Positions 8,930 to 17,876 of a DNA stretch of 56,452 nucleotides are shown piece by piece. How positions within the stretch are numbered: position 1 is the first letter of the stretch; every line of letters starts with the position of its first letter. The stretch is from Spirochaetia bacterium (GTDB lineage Bacteria > Spirochaetota > UBA4802 > UBA5550), in assembly GCA_009885955.1 (NCBI GenBank), contig VFJS01000076.1:1-56452 (forward strand), written 5' to 3'. The notes beneath the pieces were generated by a model. It made no database searches. It was given only the letters and a program-made list of their open reading frames with translations, and was not told the DNA's origin. The translations under genes and the position numbers were made by a program.

Positions 8930-8949
8930 ACAATCTTCATGCGCCAGAA

Positions 8950-9657
8950 ATGCCCATCACCTATTTAAATGAAGAAATAGTATTTCCTCCTGTAAATTCT
9001 GCCGAGGAGAGCGGCATGCTTGCCGTCGGCGGCGACCTTTCAAAAGAACGTCTTATCGAGGCATATAGAAACGGCATATTCCCATGGTATTCAGCAGGGG
9101 AGCCAATCCTCTGGTGGGCCCCGGATCCCAGGTTTGTCCTTTTCCCTTCAGAGATTAAAATTTCAAAAAGCATGAAGCAGGTACTCGCCAGGCAAATCTT
9201 TGAGATCACCTATGACAGAAATTTCGCCGATGTGATACTTGGATGCAGCAGGCCAAGGATACGGCAGAGGGGAACATGGATTACCGATGATATGATGACT
9301 GCCTATACTGAACTGCATCGGGAAGGGTATGCCCATTCAGTTGAGGTCTGGATGGATGGGGAACTTGCCGGCGGCCTTTACGGAATTTCTCTGGGAAGAT
9401 GTTTTTTCGGGGAGTCCATGTTCTCGTGCGTGGAAAATGCGTCAAAGACCGCTTTAATAAGCCTGACCCTGGCCCTCCGGAAACTCGGATTCAATATAAT
9501 CGACTGCCAGGTTTATACTGCCCATCTTGAAAGCCTCGGCGCCAGAGATATCCCGAGGAAAATATTCCAGGAACAGATAAAAAATGGATTACAATATCAT
9601 ACGATCAGAGGAGACTGGGGAAAATCACCTCTATTTCCCGAATCCGCAGAAATATAA
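8950..9657 (+). CDS. aat: Leucyl/phenylalanyl-tRNA-protein transferase
   Basis: 235 residues, the full length of the family. The enzyme transfers Leu or Phe from aminoacyl-tRNA to proteins with N-terminal Arg or Lys, creating the N-degron read by ClpS. Recognisable signatures are MLAVGGDLSKERLIEAYRNGIFPW, PILWWAPDPRFVL, RGTWITDDMMTAY, HSVEVW, GGLYGISLGRCFFGESMFS and IDCQVYTAHLESLGA. It begins 20 bp after clpA. Its presence beside clpS and clpA means the tagging enzyme, adaptor and unfoldase are made from one operon. It converges with the minus-strand gene ending at 9664, with no visible terminator between. Confidence 0.95.
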   Translation: MPITYLNEEIVFPPVNSAEESGMLAVGGDLSKERLIEAYRNGIFPWYSAGEPILWWAPDPRFVLFPSEIKISKSMKQVLARQIFEITYDRNFADVILGCSRPRIRQRGTWITDDMMTAYTELHREGYAHSVEVWMDGELAGGLYGISLGRCFFGESMFSCVENASKTALISLTLALRKLGFNIIDCQVYTAHLESLGARDIPRKIFQEQIKNGLQYHTIRGDWGKSPLFPESAEI

Positions 9658-9663
9658 CAACAT

Positions 9664-11790
9664 TCATATATTGATATTCAGAGAGCTGAATACATTATCG
9701 AACTTCGATTTGAAGAACTGATATTTCTCCTTTGAGACCCTGCCTGATATGACAAAGGCAACTTCATTCCTTGAACAGATGTATGTCTCGATAATAACAT
9801 TTTCATCGGCTTTTGAAAGCACCCAGAAATAATCACCGAAACCGTTCTTCCCCCACTTTTTCATATAATATTTTGCGCCATGCCTGTTTATCAACTCTTC
9901 TGACAAATCCATGATATTCCGCCCTTTCAAGGGGACCCAGGAAATCTCAATGGCCGATGTTCCGTCATAGCTTTCAAAAAACTTTGAAGGAGAGCCCGTT
10001 ACTGCCGTATCATCCTTCACTTTCTCATCCCATCCCGCGGGTATGGTAAATGTAGCCCTGAGACCGGTGAGGGATAGTAAAAAATTCCTTTGCCCTCTAT
10101 CCCTGTCCGATTCACCATGCACCTCGAGCCATGGGGTCTTCTTCATGGAATTGCTCAGATCCTTGACCAGATTTCTGTCTATCGTTTCGTAGTTTGATTC
10201 AGTCATAACCCACTGACCTATTTTTTTTTCAACCCTCTGGTTAAGGATGTTCTTATAATTATCGATATCATCACTTGACGGGAGATCACGGATTCCGGCG
10301 TCAATTTTTTTATAAAACTGAATAACTGACTGCATCCATGAAATAATCCTCATGGCCTCTTTTTTTATATGGATCCGGCTGGAATTCTCCCTTTCAAAAT
10401 TTTCCCTTTTATATTCAGGCATCATTCCTAAAAGACTCCCCTTGCTCATAGATTCTTTAAGTTGTTTGGATATCTTTCCTGAAATTGATTCATTATGCAG
10501 GCGGTCATAGAGGGCCTTGTATTCATTCATAACACCAGCTCCATAATTGTAACCTGAATATACTTTGATATGATCATGTATACTCTCCATGAAAACATTG
10601 ATTTCATGCTGCCCTATGATCCCTTTACAGCTGTTCATTAATTCACTGTTTTTTTTGGAAATTCTAACCCTGCTGTTCAAATAATCCCTGCAATATCCGC
10701 TGATTTCACTCTGATATTTTTTCAATTCATTCTCAAAAATCACTTTTTTCCGTTCAATTGAATTTTTTTCATCGTTTGATACGGAATGGTTGTAGCTCTG
10801 CAAATTCCTGAAAAATTTTATTATCCTCCCTGCGCCTGAAGCAGATTCATTGTAGTAGTTTTTGGCGCTGATGGTTTCGGCAAAAGTTCCCGTTGATGCG
10901 TCCCTGTACATATCTCTTATGAAGTTAAGATATTCCCTGTTTCTGTTTAGCCTGTACTCATACATTTTTTCGGGCGGCAGGGCGGATTTCCATCTGTTTC
11001 TGTATTCATCAGTCAGAATCCCGCTGTTCTTTTTCAGTATTTCCGTTTCCATCTGCATCCATGACCATGCCGTATCTATTATGTTGTCATGGAAGTCTGG
11101 ATCTTTGATAAAATTCTCTTTTTCAAGAGCCGTTATAATGCTTTCTGAAATCCTGACTGAAAGTTCACTGTCGCTGATTTCTTTTTTCAGCTCCCTGTTG
11201 CTGACAAAATTTTCTGACACTGCCTTTTTGATTTTACTGAAACTACCCTCCATTTTTTTGAGAATACTCCCAAGGAACAGTTCAGCAGACAGGACTTTCA
11301 ATTCGCTTTTATCAATATCATTTTTCAGAATGTCATCAATGCTCTTTTGATTTTTCTTCAGGCTGTTTATTATCATCAAACTTAATTTTTTTTTAACTGC
11401 AGACTCGGTATATGTATAGAAGCGGTAATCGCCAAAACCTTTAATGAACTGGCTCAGGGTGTAAATCGAAAAAAGCGGGGAAAACTCCCTGTCCAGCATA
11501 CTGTTCATTTCACTTAATGCATGGACTCTCCTCGGGGCCGCATCTGATGAGACCCCTGTACTTTTCTCCTGAAAAATGCCAAGTATCTTTCTGGCCCTTT
11601 CAATTTCCCTGTCGGCAAGAAAAAGTATCTGCTCATCTAAGCCTTTTTCCTTATCCAATTCATCCCTCATTGTGATGAGTTTTTCGAGACGGATATTCCA
11701 CCATTGCTGCCGCTTGTCAACGGATGCATATGTGCTCGTTTGAATAATGGCGATAAGCGATAAAAAAATAAATATGGCCCTGATCTTCAT
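9664..11790 (-). CDS. Large exported helical protein of unknown function
   Basis: 708 residues from the ATG at 11788-11790. I chose this start over an in-frame ATG 33 bases upstream because AGAGGT precedes it at good spacing and because it begins a clean signal peptide (MKIRAIFIFLSLIAII, cleavage near TYA-SV). Residues about 25-560 are charged, Lys/Glu-rich and predominantly helical, with coiled-coil character and no recognised domain. The last ~140 residues are different: FTIPAGWDEKV, a conserved-looking core, and a tail FFKSKFDNVFSSLNI that resembles PsbP-like/DUF1795-type modules ending in a phrase about F..SF. It is probably periplasmic. It is a single gene preceded by a long leader with a strong hairpin. 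Confidence 0.6.
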   Translation of the reverse strand: MKIRAIFIFLSLIAIIQTSTYASVDKRQQWWNIRLEKLITMRDELDKEKGLDEQILFLADREIERARKILGIFQEKSTGVSSDAAPRRVHALSEMNSMLDREFSPLFSIYTLSQFIKGFGDYRFYTYTESAVKKKLSLMIINSLKKNQKSIDDILKNDIDKSELKVLSAELFLGSILKKMEGSFSKIKKAVSENFVSNRELKKEISDSELSVRISESIITALEKENFIKDPDFHDNIIDTAWSWMQMETEILKKNSGILTDEYRNRWKSALPPEKMYEYRLNRNREYLNFIRDMYRDASTGTFAETISAKNYYNESASGAGRIIKFFRNLQSYNHSVSNDEKNSIERKKVIFENELKKYQSEISGYCRDYLNSRVRISKKNSELMNSCKGIIGQHEINVFMESIHDHIKVYSGYNYGAGVMNEYKALYDRLHNESISGKISKQLKESMSKGSLLGMMPEYKRENFERENSSRIHIKKEAMRIISWMQSVIQFYKKIDAGIRDLPSSDDIDNYKNILNQRVEKKIGQWVMTESNYETIDRNLVKDLSNSMKKTPWLEVHGESDRDRGQRNFLLSLTGLRATFTIPAGWDEKVKDDTAVTGSPSKFFESYDGTSAIEISWVPLKGRNIMDLSEELINRHGAKYYMKKWGKNGFGDYFWVLSKADENVIIETYICSRNEVAFVISGRVSKEKYQFFKSKFDNVFSSLNINI

Positions 11791-11992
11791 ACTGGCTGAC
11801 CTCTGAAAAATATGATGGAACATCCGGCTTAATTTTACCCGGTCCCTGAATATCTTATCGTAATTATCGAAAGGCAGGCTGAATCAATATTTACTAATTT
11901 TTTTACCAGTTCATTGGGTGAAATATCAGGCAATTGAATAAAATATAAATTCTTATTTTAAAACTGATCGGAAAAATATCTGCTTTCTTATG

Positions 11993-12068
11993 AATAAAAA
12001 AAAATGGGGAGGAACCCCCCCTTACTTTTTAAGAGTGATGTGTGCAAGCAAGAGTGAAAGTAAGGGGG
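11993..12068 (-). terminator. Terminator/antiterminator-like double hairpin
   Basis: On the minus strand, CCCCCTTACTTT (from 12068 down to 12057) pairs perfectly with AAAGTAAGGGGG (12028-12017) over 12 bp with a 28-nt loop. The same G-run can instead pair with CCCC at 12009-12006, a hairpin followed by nine T residues. The two structures exclude each other because they share the G-run, as in attenuators. The element lies downstream of the 12237-13151 gene and 200 bp upstream of the 9664-11790 gene. It could end the former or control the latter. The short hairpin has only four G-C pairs, so the terminator reading is uncertain. The rest of the 11791-12236 gap is AT-rich without features. Confidence 0.5.
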
Positions 12069-12236
12069 AGTAAGAGGATAATAACAACATACTTAACATC
12101 TATATTTTTGTCAACAAATGATTAAAATATTTTTTGGAAATCCATAAATTTTCTGAAAATTTTATAATTAATGAATACAAATTCCCATATTCATTAATAA
12201 ATATAGATAAATTAAATATACATATTAATTTGTATA

Positions 12237-13151
12237 TCAATGCATCCCTGAGTAAAGCCCCCGTTTCATCACCCTTTCAAGACTGCTAATCTGCGTTGAA
12301 TAGTCCCCGAGTTTCGGGTCAATATCAATGTTGGATTTTATTTTTTGAATCATGTTTTTTAAAAGCTCAAGATCGCCTTTTTTAATTATCAGCCCTTTTT
12401 CAATTATTTCCTTTAGATAATCAAATTCATATTTTCGCAGGTATACTCTGAAAAAAAAATTTGCGCCGTAAATATTGAGTATTTTATCAATGGAATATTT
12501 TCCAAGGTCATTTGAAAAATCTTTGAAAGTTCCAGTGTCAATCGCTCTTTTTGCATCGGCGGCATCAATGGAAGTTTCTTTCCCCGGTGTATTTTTACCA
12601 ATATCACCGGATTTTTGTGAAGTCTCTGCATCTTTTCCAGCCGCAAGGACAAGTTTGGAAAGTTTATCCTCCTTCCATTTTTCGGAATATTCAAAAAAAT
12701 CTTTCTCCATCATCTTGTAATACTCACCAAGCATGATTGCCTGGTTTGCAATCAGACCGAGCTGTGTGTTATTGAGCATGGAGAGTTTTGGAAAAATTTC
12801 CTTGATAACCTGGCCAAGCCCCATTTTTTTATGAAATTGTTTATCATACAGATCCAAAAGGGCGTTTTCAAAATAAACCCTGAGCCTTCGCAGTATTTCA
12901 AGATCAGCAACAACGTAGCAGTCGATTTTTTCTATATCCCGCTCAGTGTCCTCTTTGGAAATTTCGATGATAAAAATTTTATGGGACTTTTTCAGCATAT
13001 CAACGGCATGCAGCATCAGGGGTTTGTCAATGCCGAGGACGGTCATGAAATTTTTATATAAAATATCGGACTGCGGGATGGAATCGAGCCCTTCATTGCT
13101 GTTGAATTTGGCTATCGCATTATATACATCATCAATGATTTTTCTATTCAT
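12237..13151 (-). CDS. Cytoplasmic protein of unknown function, coupled to an HD-GYP regulator
   Basis: 304 residues, no signal peptide, no membrane segment, no family recognised. The N-terminal ~170 residues look like packed helices with a beginning reminiscent of a winged-helix (DILYKNFMTVLGIDKPLMLHAV). A low-complexity, Ala/Lys/Thr-rich linker lies around residues 170-205. The rest is a second helical part (KYSIDKILNIYG...). It starts 12 bp after the REC-HD-GYP gene and is therefore probably its operon partner. It may act in the same response, but the sequence itself gives no function. Confidence 0.6.
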   Translation of the reverse strand: MNRKIIDDVYNAIAKFNSNEGLDSIPQSDILYKNFMTVLGIDKPLMLHAVDMLKKSHKIFIIEISKEDTERDIEKIDCYVVADLEILRRLRVYFENALLDLYDKQFHKKMGLGQVIKEIFPKLSMLNNTQLGLIANQAIMLGEYYKMMEKDFFEYSEKWKEDKLSKLVLAAGKDAETSQKSGDIGKNTPGKETSIDAADAKRAIDTGTFKDFSNDLGKYSIDKILNIYGANFFFRVYLRKYEFDYLKEIIEKGLIIKKGDLELLKNMIQKIKSNIDIDPKLGDYSTQISSLERVMKRGLYSGMH

Positions 13152-13163
13152 ACTGCGCGCAAG

Positions 13164-14147
13164 TTATTTCTCAAAATCAAAATGATCATCCTCAAAAATT
13201 GAACGGCATATGCGGACAATTTCACTGTCGAACCACGCTGTCTTTCTGGATACTTCATCAAGGGCCGCCTCAATACCAAGCGATGCCCTGTAGGGACGGT
13301 GCGATGCCATGGCCTCAACCACATCGGCAACAGAGACAATTTTTGATTCCAGCTCCATGTCAGAACCCATGAGCCCCCTCGGATAGCCCGTGCCGTCAAG
13401 CCTTTCATGGTGCTGATATACTATCTCGGCAATAATCCAGGGGAGATCAATCTCCTTGAGTATATCATATCCGGTAAAGGGGTGATTCTTTATGAGGGAA
13501 AACTCCGATTCATTCAGCTTCGACGGCTTGCTAAGGATTTCGGCCGGTACTGAAATCTTTCCAATATCATGGATTGTCCCGGCAATGAATATTGACTCTT
13601 TTTGATCATCGGTAAGGTTCATCCTGATTCCAATCGCATGGGCAAGCTTACCGACCCTCCTCTGATGCCCTGCAGTGTAGGGATCGCGGACTTCAATAAT
13701 TTTGGCTATTGCCTGTATAGTCCCATTCAGCATATTCTTCAGTTTGGACAGGCTGTCGGTAAGTTTCTTTTCCAGGGTGTACCTGTGTATAGCCAGGGTG
13801 ACTATGGTTCTCAGCTCACGTTTATTAAAGGGCTTGATAATGTATCCATAAGGCTCAGCTTTTTTTGCCCTGTTTACAATGTCTTCATCGGAATTGGCTG
13901 TTATAAATATTATCGGGACATCCACATGCTCATGGATTTTAACCGCAGATTCAATTCCATCCAGCTCTCCATCGAGCAATATGTCCATGAGAATGAGATC
14001 AATTTCTGTATCAATAGCCACGGTAATGGCTTCTTCACCGCTCGATACTGTCTGGACAACCTCGTACCCTGCTTCATTGAGGATACGCTGCAAATTCAGG
14101 GCGGTAACCCCTTCATCTTCAACTATTAGAATTTTTTCTTTACTCAT
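13164..14147 (-). CDS. Response regulator with HD-GYP c-di-GMP phosphodiesterase output
   Basis: 327 residues. An N-terminal receiver domain (1-120) has the acidic pair VEDE, a phosphoacceptor in LILMDILLDG, and the K in GYIIKPF. It is followed by a short helix and an HD-GYP domain (about 145-320). The metal ligands HD are in GTIHDIGK, and the signature appears as HHERLDGTGYPRG. HD-GYP enzymes hydrolyse c-di-GMP to GMP. All visible catalytic residues are present, so it is probably active. It is one of four receiver proteins encoded in 13.2-17.3 kb; the large hybrid kinase at 15470-17305 is the likely phosphodonor, but its specificity is unproven. Confidence 0.9.
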   Translation of the reverse strand: MSKEKILIVEDEGVTALNLQRILNEAGYEVVQTVSSGEEAITVAIDTEIDLILMDILLDGELDGIESAVKIHEHVDVPIIFITANSDEDIVNRAKKAEPYGYIIKPFNKRELRTIVTLAIHRYTLEKKLTDSLSKLKNMLNGTIQAIAKIIEVRDPYTAGHQRRVGKLAHAIGIRMNLTDDQKESIFIAGTIHDIGKISVPAEILSKPSKLNESEFSLIKNHPFTGYDILKEIDLPWIIAEIVYQHHERLDGTGYPRGLMGSDMELESKIVSVADVVEAMASHRPYRASLGIEAALDEVSRKTAWFDSEIVRICRSIFEDDHFDFEK

Positions 14148-14173
14148 AATTTAAACATCTGTACAATAATTTA

Positions 14174-14545
14174 TCAATGTTTTTCTTCCTTTGCCTTTTC
14201 TGAAATAAGTTCTATCAGCTGGGGAAAATCGCTCGATTTGTCATAAAAATAATCGGCATTCAGCTCCTTGCACCTGTTAATATATTCAGGATACATATGA
14301 TTGGTAAAAATAATTACCACGGTCTCCGGTTTTTCCTCCTTCACTGATTTAAGGACATCTATACCGCTCCCGCCATGAAGCCTTATATCGAGGATTACAA
14401 TATCCGGATCCTGTTCCCTGATTTCTATGATTGCATCTTCAACATTACCCGATGCGCCTGTAATGTCAACACCATTAATTTTCGAGAGCATATATTTTGT
14501 TCTCCCCCGGATTAATGCAGAATCCTCAACAATATAGCATTTCAT
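14174..14545 (-). CDS. Single-domain response regulator (REC only)
   Basis: 123 residues from the ATG at 14543-14545. An in-frame TTG seven codons upstream is less likely. Receiver landmarks are YIVEDSALI, the phosphoacceptor aspartate in DIVILDIRLHGGSG, VIIFTNH and the switch Lys in YFYDKSSDF. There is no output domain, so it works by protein contact, for example as a phosphate relay or sink. It starts the transcript whose next gene is the REC-HD-GYP regulator (26 bp gap). A 267-bp upstream region holds repeated TGTAGGA half-sites. Confidence 0.85.
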   Translation of the reverse strand: MKCYIVEDSALIRGRTKYMLSKINGVDITGASGNVEDAIIEIREQDPDIVILDIRLHGGSGIDVLKSVKEEKPETVVIIFTNHMYPEYINRCKELNADYFYDKSSDFPQLIELISEKAKEEKH

Positions 14546-14675
14546 ATAATTTTTTCTGCCTGGCAAAAGTTTTAGTCTAATCCGTCAGCCATTTTCTTGA
14601 ACCCGGTACAGCCGGGGTTATTATATGCAATGTAATGATGTTAAAAAAAAAAAAAAGAATAAAACATCTTTTTAG

Positions 14676-14716
14676 TGTAGGATTAAAGATTTATTTATTG
14701 TAGGAACTGTCCTACA
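14676..14716. promoter_or_regulatory. TGTAGGA repeat/palindrome, candidate operator
   Basis: TGTAGGA at 14676-14682, then TGTAGGA (14699-14705), spacer ACTG and TCCTACA (14710-14716). The last two form a perfect 7-bp inverted repeat, and the first is a direct repeat one to two helical turns away. It lies upstream of the single-domain regulator and downstream of the NarL-type gene. It could bind that NarL-type protein or fold as a hairpin; no T-run follows, so it is not a clear terminator. Confidence 0.35.
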
Positions 14717-14812
14717 AATATGGATAGTTAACGTGCTGGCTTCGAAAAAATATTATTACTAAAAAAATGACAGCTATCCGGAGTATCAGCTGTTTACAGG
14801 CAAATGAAACAC

Positions 14813-15445
14813 TCATTCAATGAGATTATATCTGAAGGCATAATGAGTTAGTTCGGAATTATTCTTGAGCTTCATTTTATTGAGAATACGGCGGCGGTAG
14901 GTGCTTACCGTCTTTATATTTAAAAACATTTCATTGGCAATTTCAGTTACGGATTTACCGGATACAATTCTGTAAAATACCTGGTATTCCCTGTCCGAGA
15001 GAAATTCATGCGGTTTTTTGTCGCCGCTTTCGGAAAAATTATCGGCAAGCAATTCAGCCTGGGACTGTGTAATGTACTTTCCGCCTTCACGTACTTTGTT
15101 TATTGCCTCGAGAAGTTTCTCCGATGCCAGGTCCTTGGTTAGATAGCCAGATGCGCCCGCTTTAAGAGTCCTGAGGGCATACTGCTCTTCTGAGTGCATG
15201 CTCAGTACCAGTACCGGAATGTGAGGCTTTTCCATCTTTATCTGCTTCAATATATCTATACCGCTTCTCCCGGGCATGGATATGTCAAGGAGAATCATAT
15301 CATAATCCTCTTTTTTAATCTTGTTAAGGAGCTCCTGCCCGTCGCAGGCATCATCTATCTTTGAAATACCGGGATAGTTGTTCAATATCTGTTTCAACCC
15401 GGCCCTGACAATTGCATGATCATCCGCGATAATTATCCTGAACAT
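14813..15445 (-). CDS. NarL/FixJ-type response regulator
   Basis: 210 residues with a receiver (1-120: IIADDHAIVRAG, phosphoacceptor in MILLDISMPG, SGYLTKD) and a LuxR-type helix-turn-helix (about 145-205: FLSDREYQVFYRIVSGKSVTEIANEMFLNIKTVSTYRRRILNK region). It is a DNA-binding transcription regulator activated by phosphorylation. It follows the REC-PAS-HisKA_3 kinase gene by 24 bp, and HisKA_3 kinases almost always pair with NarL-type regulators. The two therefore form a cognate pair. Targets are unknown; the TGTAGGA palindrome just downstream is a candidate. Confidence 0.93.
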   Translation of the reverse strand: MFRIIIADDHAIVRAGLKQILNNYPGISKIDDACDGQELLNKIKKEDYDMILLDISMPGRSGIDILKQIKMEKPHIPVLVLSMHSEEQYALRTLKAGASGYLTKDLASEKLLEAINKVREGGKYITQSQAELLADNFSESGDKKPHEFLSDREYQVFYRIVSGKSVTEIANEMFLNIKTVSTYRRRILNKMKLKNNSELTHYAFRYNLIE

Positions 15446-15469
15446 AATTTTCCCCGAAACAAAATAATT

Positions 15470-17305
15470 TTATTCAGCAGCCGGAATGACAACCGTCACG
15501 ACAGTGCCTGAATCCCTGTTTCCGGTAATGCTGATTCTTCCCCCGCATGAAGTAGCCCTCTCCCTCATGCCGATTATTCCGCATGAATTGGAAAAGGTGA
15601 GCTGTTCACCGGTAATTCCTATCCCATTGTCAAAAATCTCGAGTACAATTTCACCGGAAATTTTCTTGAGATTAATATTCACAATCGAGGCATGTGAATG
15701 CCTGACCACATTCGTAAGCGCCTCCTGCAAAATCCTGAAAAACATGACCTTGTGGTCATCAGTTATACTTTCATCAACATCTCCGCAGGATATTTTGAAA
15801 TCAATGTCTGTTCTGTTCTTCAATTCCCTGACCTGCCATTCTATCGCCGCGCTCAGGCCGAGGTCATCGAGTATCCCCGGCCTCAGGTCAGTCGAAATTC
15901 TTCTGACAATCTGAATGGTATTGTCAATGATATTCATTGCCTGCCTGGCCTTTCCCCTTAGATCCTCCTGGTCGGGCCTGAATTGTTTTTCAATCATTGA
16001 AATATCCATTTTAATCGCTGTCATGGACTGGCCCAGTTCATCATGAATCTCCCTGGAAATTCTCGTCCTTTCCACCTCCCTGACAGTTTCAAGGTGCGTT
16101 GTGAGGTTTCTCAGCTCATCCCGCGATCTTATAATATCCTCATCAGCCTTAAACCTCTCGGCTATTCCACCGAGCCTCTCTGCGATAACAATCAGGAGGT
16201 CCCTCTCCTCCTTGTGAAATGGCCCCTCGTAGAGGTACGGCTTCTCTTCAAGATAGTAAACATCAATGGTGCCGGTTTTTTCTCCGTCAACAATTATATC
16301 AGCCGACTGGACCCATTCAGATTCCCTGAAATTACCTGTGACAAACCGGTACTCCCTGTATTCTATCCTGACTGCCGTGATATCGGGATACTGCCAGGAT
16401 TCCCGGAGAACATCCACCATCTCTTGAAGTATATAGTTAAAAGATATATCGGGCCTGTCAATAATTTCAGATAATATATAGAGGCACCTCAACTCTTTAA
16501 CGCGTTTGGCCAGTATGTTGACGAGAAATTCCCTCTCAATCTCCATCTTTTTATCAGTAGTTATGTCCCTCAGGATCCCCTGCACAAGGGACCTGCTCCC
16601 TGCTTCATTCTGGAGATGGATTGAATTAATCTGACAGAAAATCTCGCTCCCGTCTTTCTTTTTCAGAACAACGGAATGATTGTCCATGTATCCATCGAGA
16701 TCCAGCATGAACAAAAAATTGTGAGCATCATCCCTCTGTGAAAAAATCGAATAAAAATCAAGGTCCCGGAACTCCTCCTGGCTATAACCGAACATTTCTA
16801 TCATGGCTGAATTGACCTCATTGAACCGCCTGTTGAGATCACAAAGAAAAATGGCATCTCTTGATTTTTCAAAAAGTGTGCGGTATTTCACCTCATTCTG
16901 CTTTAATTTCATGTCTATATCGTGCCGGTAAATGGCTGTGTTTATTACCGTGATAAGTTCTTTTTTGCTCACCGGCTTGACAATATGGCCATAGTGTTCC
17001 GTGGGGACCATTCGGTCAAAGGTTGAATCATCGGAATGGGCGGTAATAAAAATTACCGGGATGTCATACTTTTTGTTAATGATACCGGCGGTTTCAATGC
17101 CATCGAGAGAACCATCGAGCCGAACATCCATGAGAATTATGTCAATTCTTTCGCTTGAAATTTTTTCAAGGCACTCTTCCCCGGTCTGTACAATTCCCAG
17201 CACATGAAATCCTATTTCACTCAATATGCTCTCAATGCCTAAGGCAATGATCTGTTCATCTTCAACGATGAGAATTCTTGATGTTTTCCTCTGTTTTCTT
17301 TTCAT
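15470..17305 (-). CDS. REC-PAS-GAF-like HisKA_3 sensor histidine kinase
   Basis: 611 residues, cytoplasmic (no membrane segment). The order is: receiver (about 8-125: ILIVEDEQIIALG, IILMDVRLDG, GHIVKPV); PAS (about 140-255: YRTLFEKSRDAIFLCD, EVNSAMIEMFGYS, GILRDITTDKK); a GAF-like region (about 265-385); HisKA_3 dimerisation with the phospho-His in RISREIHDELGQSM; and an HATPase_c (DNGIGI, GIIGMRERATSCGG, GTVVTVVIP). An N-terminal receiver before the sensor lets another kinase tune it. It is first in the operon with its NarL-type partner. The 17306-17591 upstream gap shows no clear promoter. Confidence 0.92.
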   Translation of the reverse strand: MKRKQRKTSRILIVEDEQIIALGIESILSEIGFHVLGIVQTGEECLEKISSERIDIILMDVRLDGSLDGIETAGIINKKYDIPVIFITAHSDDSTFDRMVPTEHYGHIVKPVSKKELITVINTAIYRHDIDMKLKQNEVKYRTLFEKSRDAIFLCDLNRRFNEVNSAMIEMFGYSQEEFRDLDFYSIFSQRDDAHNFLFMLDLDGYMDNHSVVLKKKDGSEIFCQINSIHLQNEAGSRSLVQGILRDITTDKKMEIEREFLVNILAKRVKELRCLYILSEIIDRPDISFNYILQEMVDVLRESWQYPDITAVRIEYREYRFVTGNFRESEWVQSADIIVDGEKTGTIDVYYLEEKPYLYEGPFHKEERDLLIVIAERLGGIAERFKADEDIIRSRDELRNLTTHLETVREVERTRISREIHDELGQSMTAIKMDISMIEKQFRPDQEDLRGKARQAMNIIDNTIQIVRRISTDLRPGILDDLGLSAAIEWQVRELKNRTDIDFKISCGDVDESITDDHKVMFFRILQEALTNVVRHSHASIVNINLKKISGEIVLEIFDNGIGITGEQLTFSNSCGIIGMRERATSCGGRISITGNRDSGTVVTVVIPAAE

Positions 17306-17591
17306 CTGTTTTTATGTTGATATTGATAGAACATCCCGGTTCTAAATCAGGCTGTTATTTCGATGATTTATCTCTCATCTCTCAGTTCTGCATATTTGCT
17401 GTTCAGCACAGCATAAAAATACAAAAATGCAATACATAAATCGATAATATGGATATTTTTTATATGTACCGGTAAAATTCAATCATTTCATAAAGATTTT
17501 TCTTGACGGGTACTTATTCATCATCAGCCATTTATGAATAGCATTTCTCCGGAAATTTTTGATATATGGAGCAATTAATTGAGGTGGTATT

Positions 17592-17876
17592 ATGAACAAT
17601 GCCTGGAAAGAGCATCTTGAAAAGGATTTCTCCAGCGGTTTCATAGAATTCTGCGGATTTAAAGTTTTGTCCATTGAATACGGCAAATTTGCATCAATTC
17701 TTCAGGTACAAAAAGTACACATCCAGCAGGACGGCTTTATTCATGCCGGTGTAATTGCATCCATGGCAGACCATACTGCCGGGTATGCGGCATTCACAAC
17801 CGTGGCGGCTGAAATGCGGATACTGACCATTGAATTCAAAATAAACTTCTTCAAACCAGCTAAATCTCACCCCTGA
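17592..17876 (+). pseudogene. 3'-truncated PaaI-type hotdog thioesterase
   Basis: 94 codons with a good ribosome binding site (GAGGTGG, 5 bases before ATG). The frame matches the N-terminal two thirds of PaaI-like acyl-CoA thioesterases: GFKVLSIEYGKFASILQV, then QQDGFIHAGVIASMADHTAGYAAFT with the catalytic-helix HAGxxxxxxDxxxG pattern, and LTIEFKINFFKPAK. A normal family member of about 140 residues would continue with two more strands. Here it ends right after FKPAK in SHP-stop, inside the 3' end of the convergent barrel gene (17-bp overlap). The central hotdog helix is present, but the sheet is incomplete, so function is doubtful. Confidence 0.7.
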
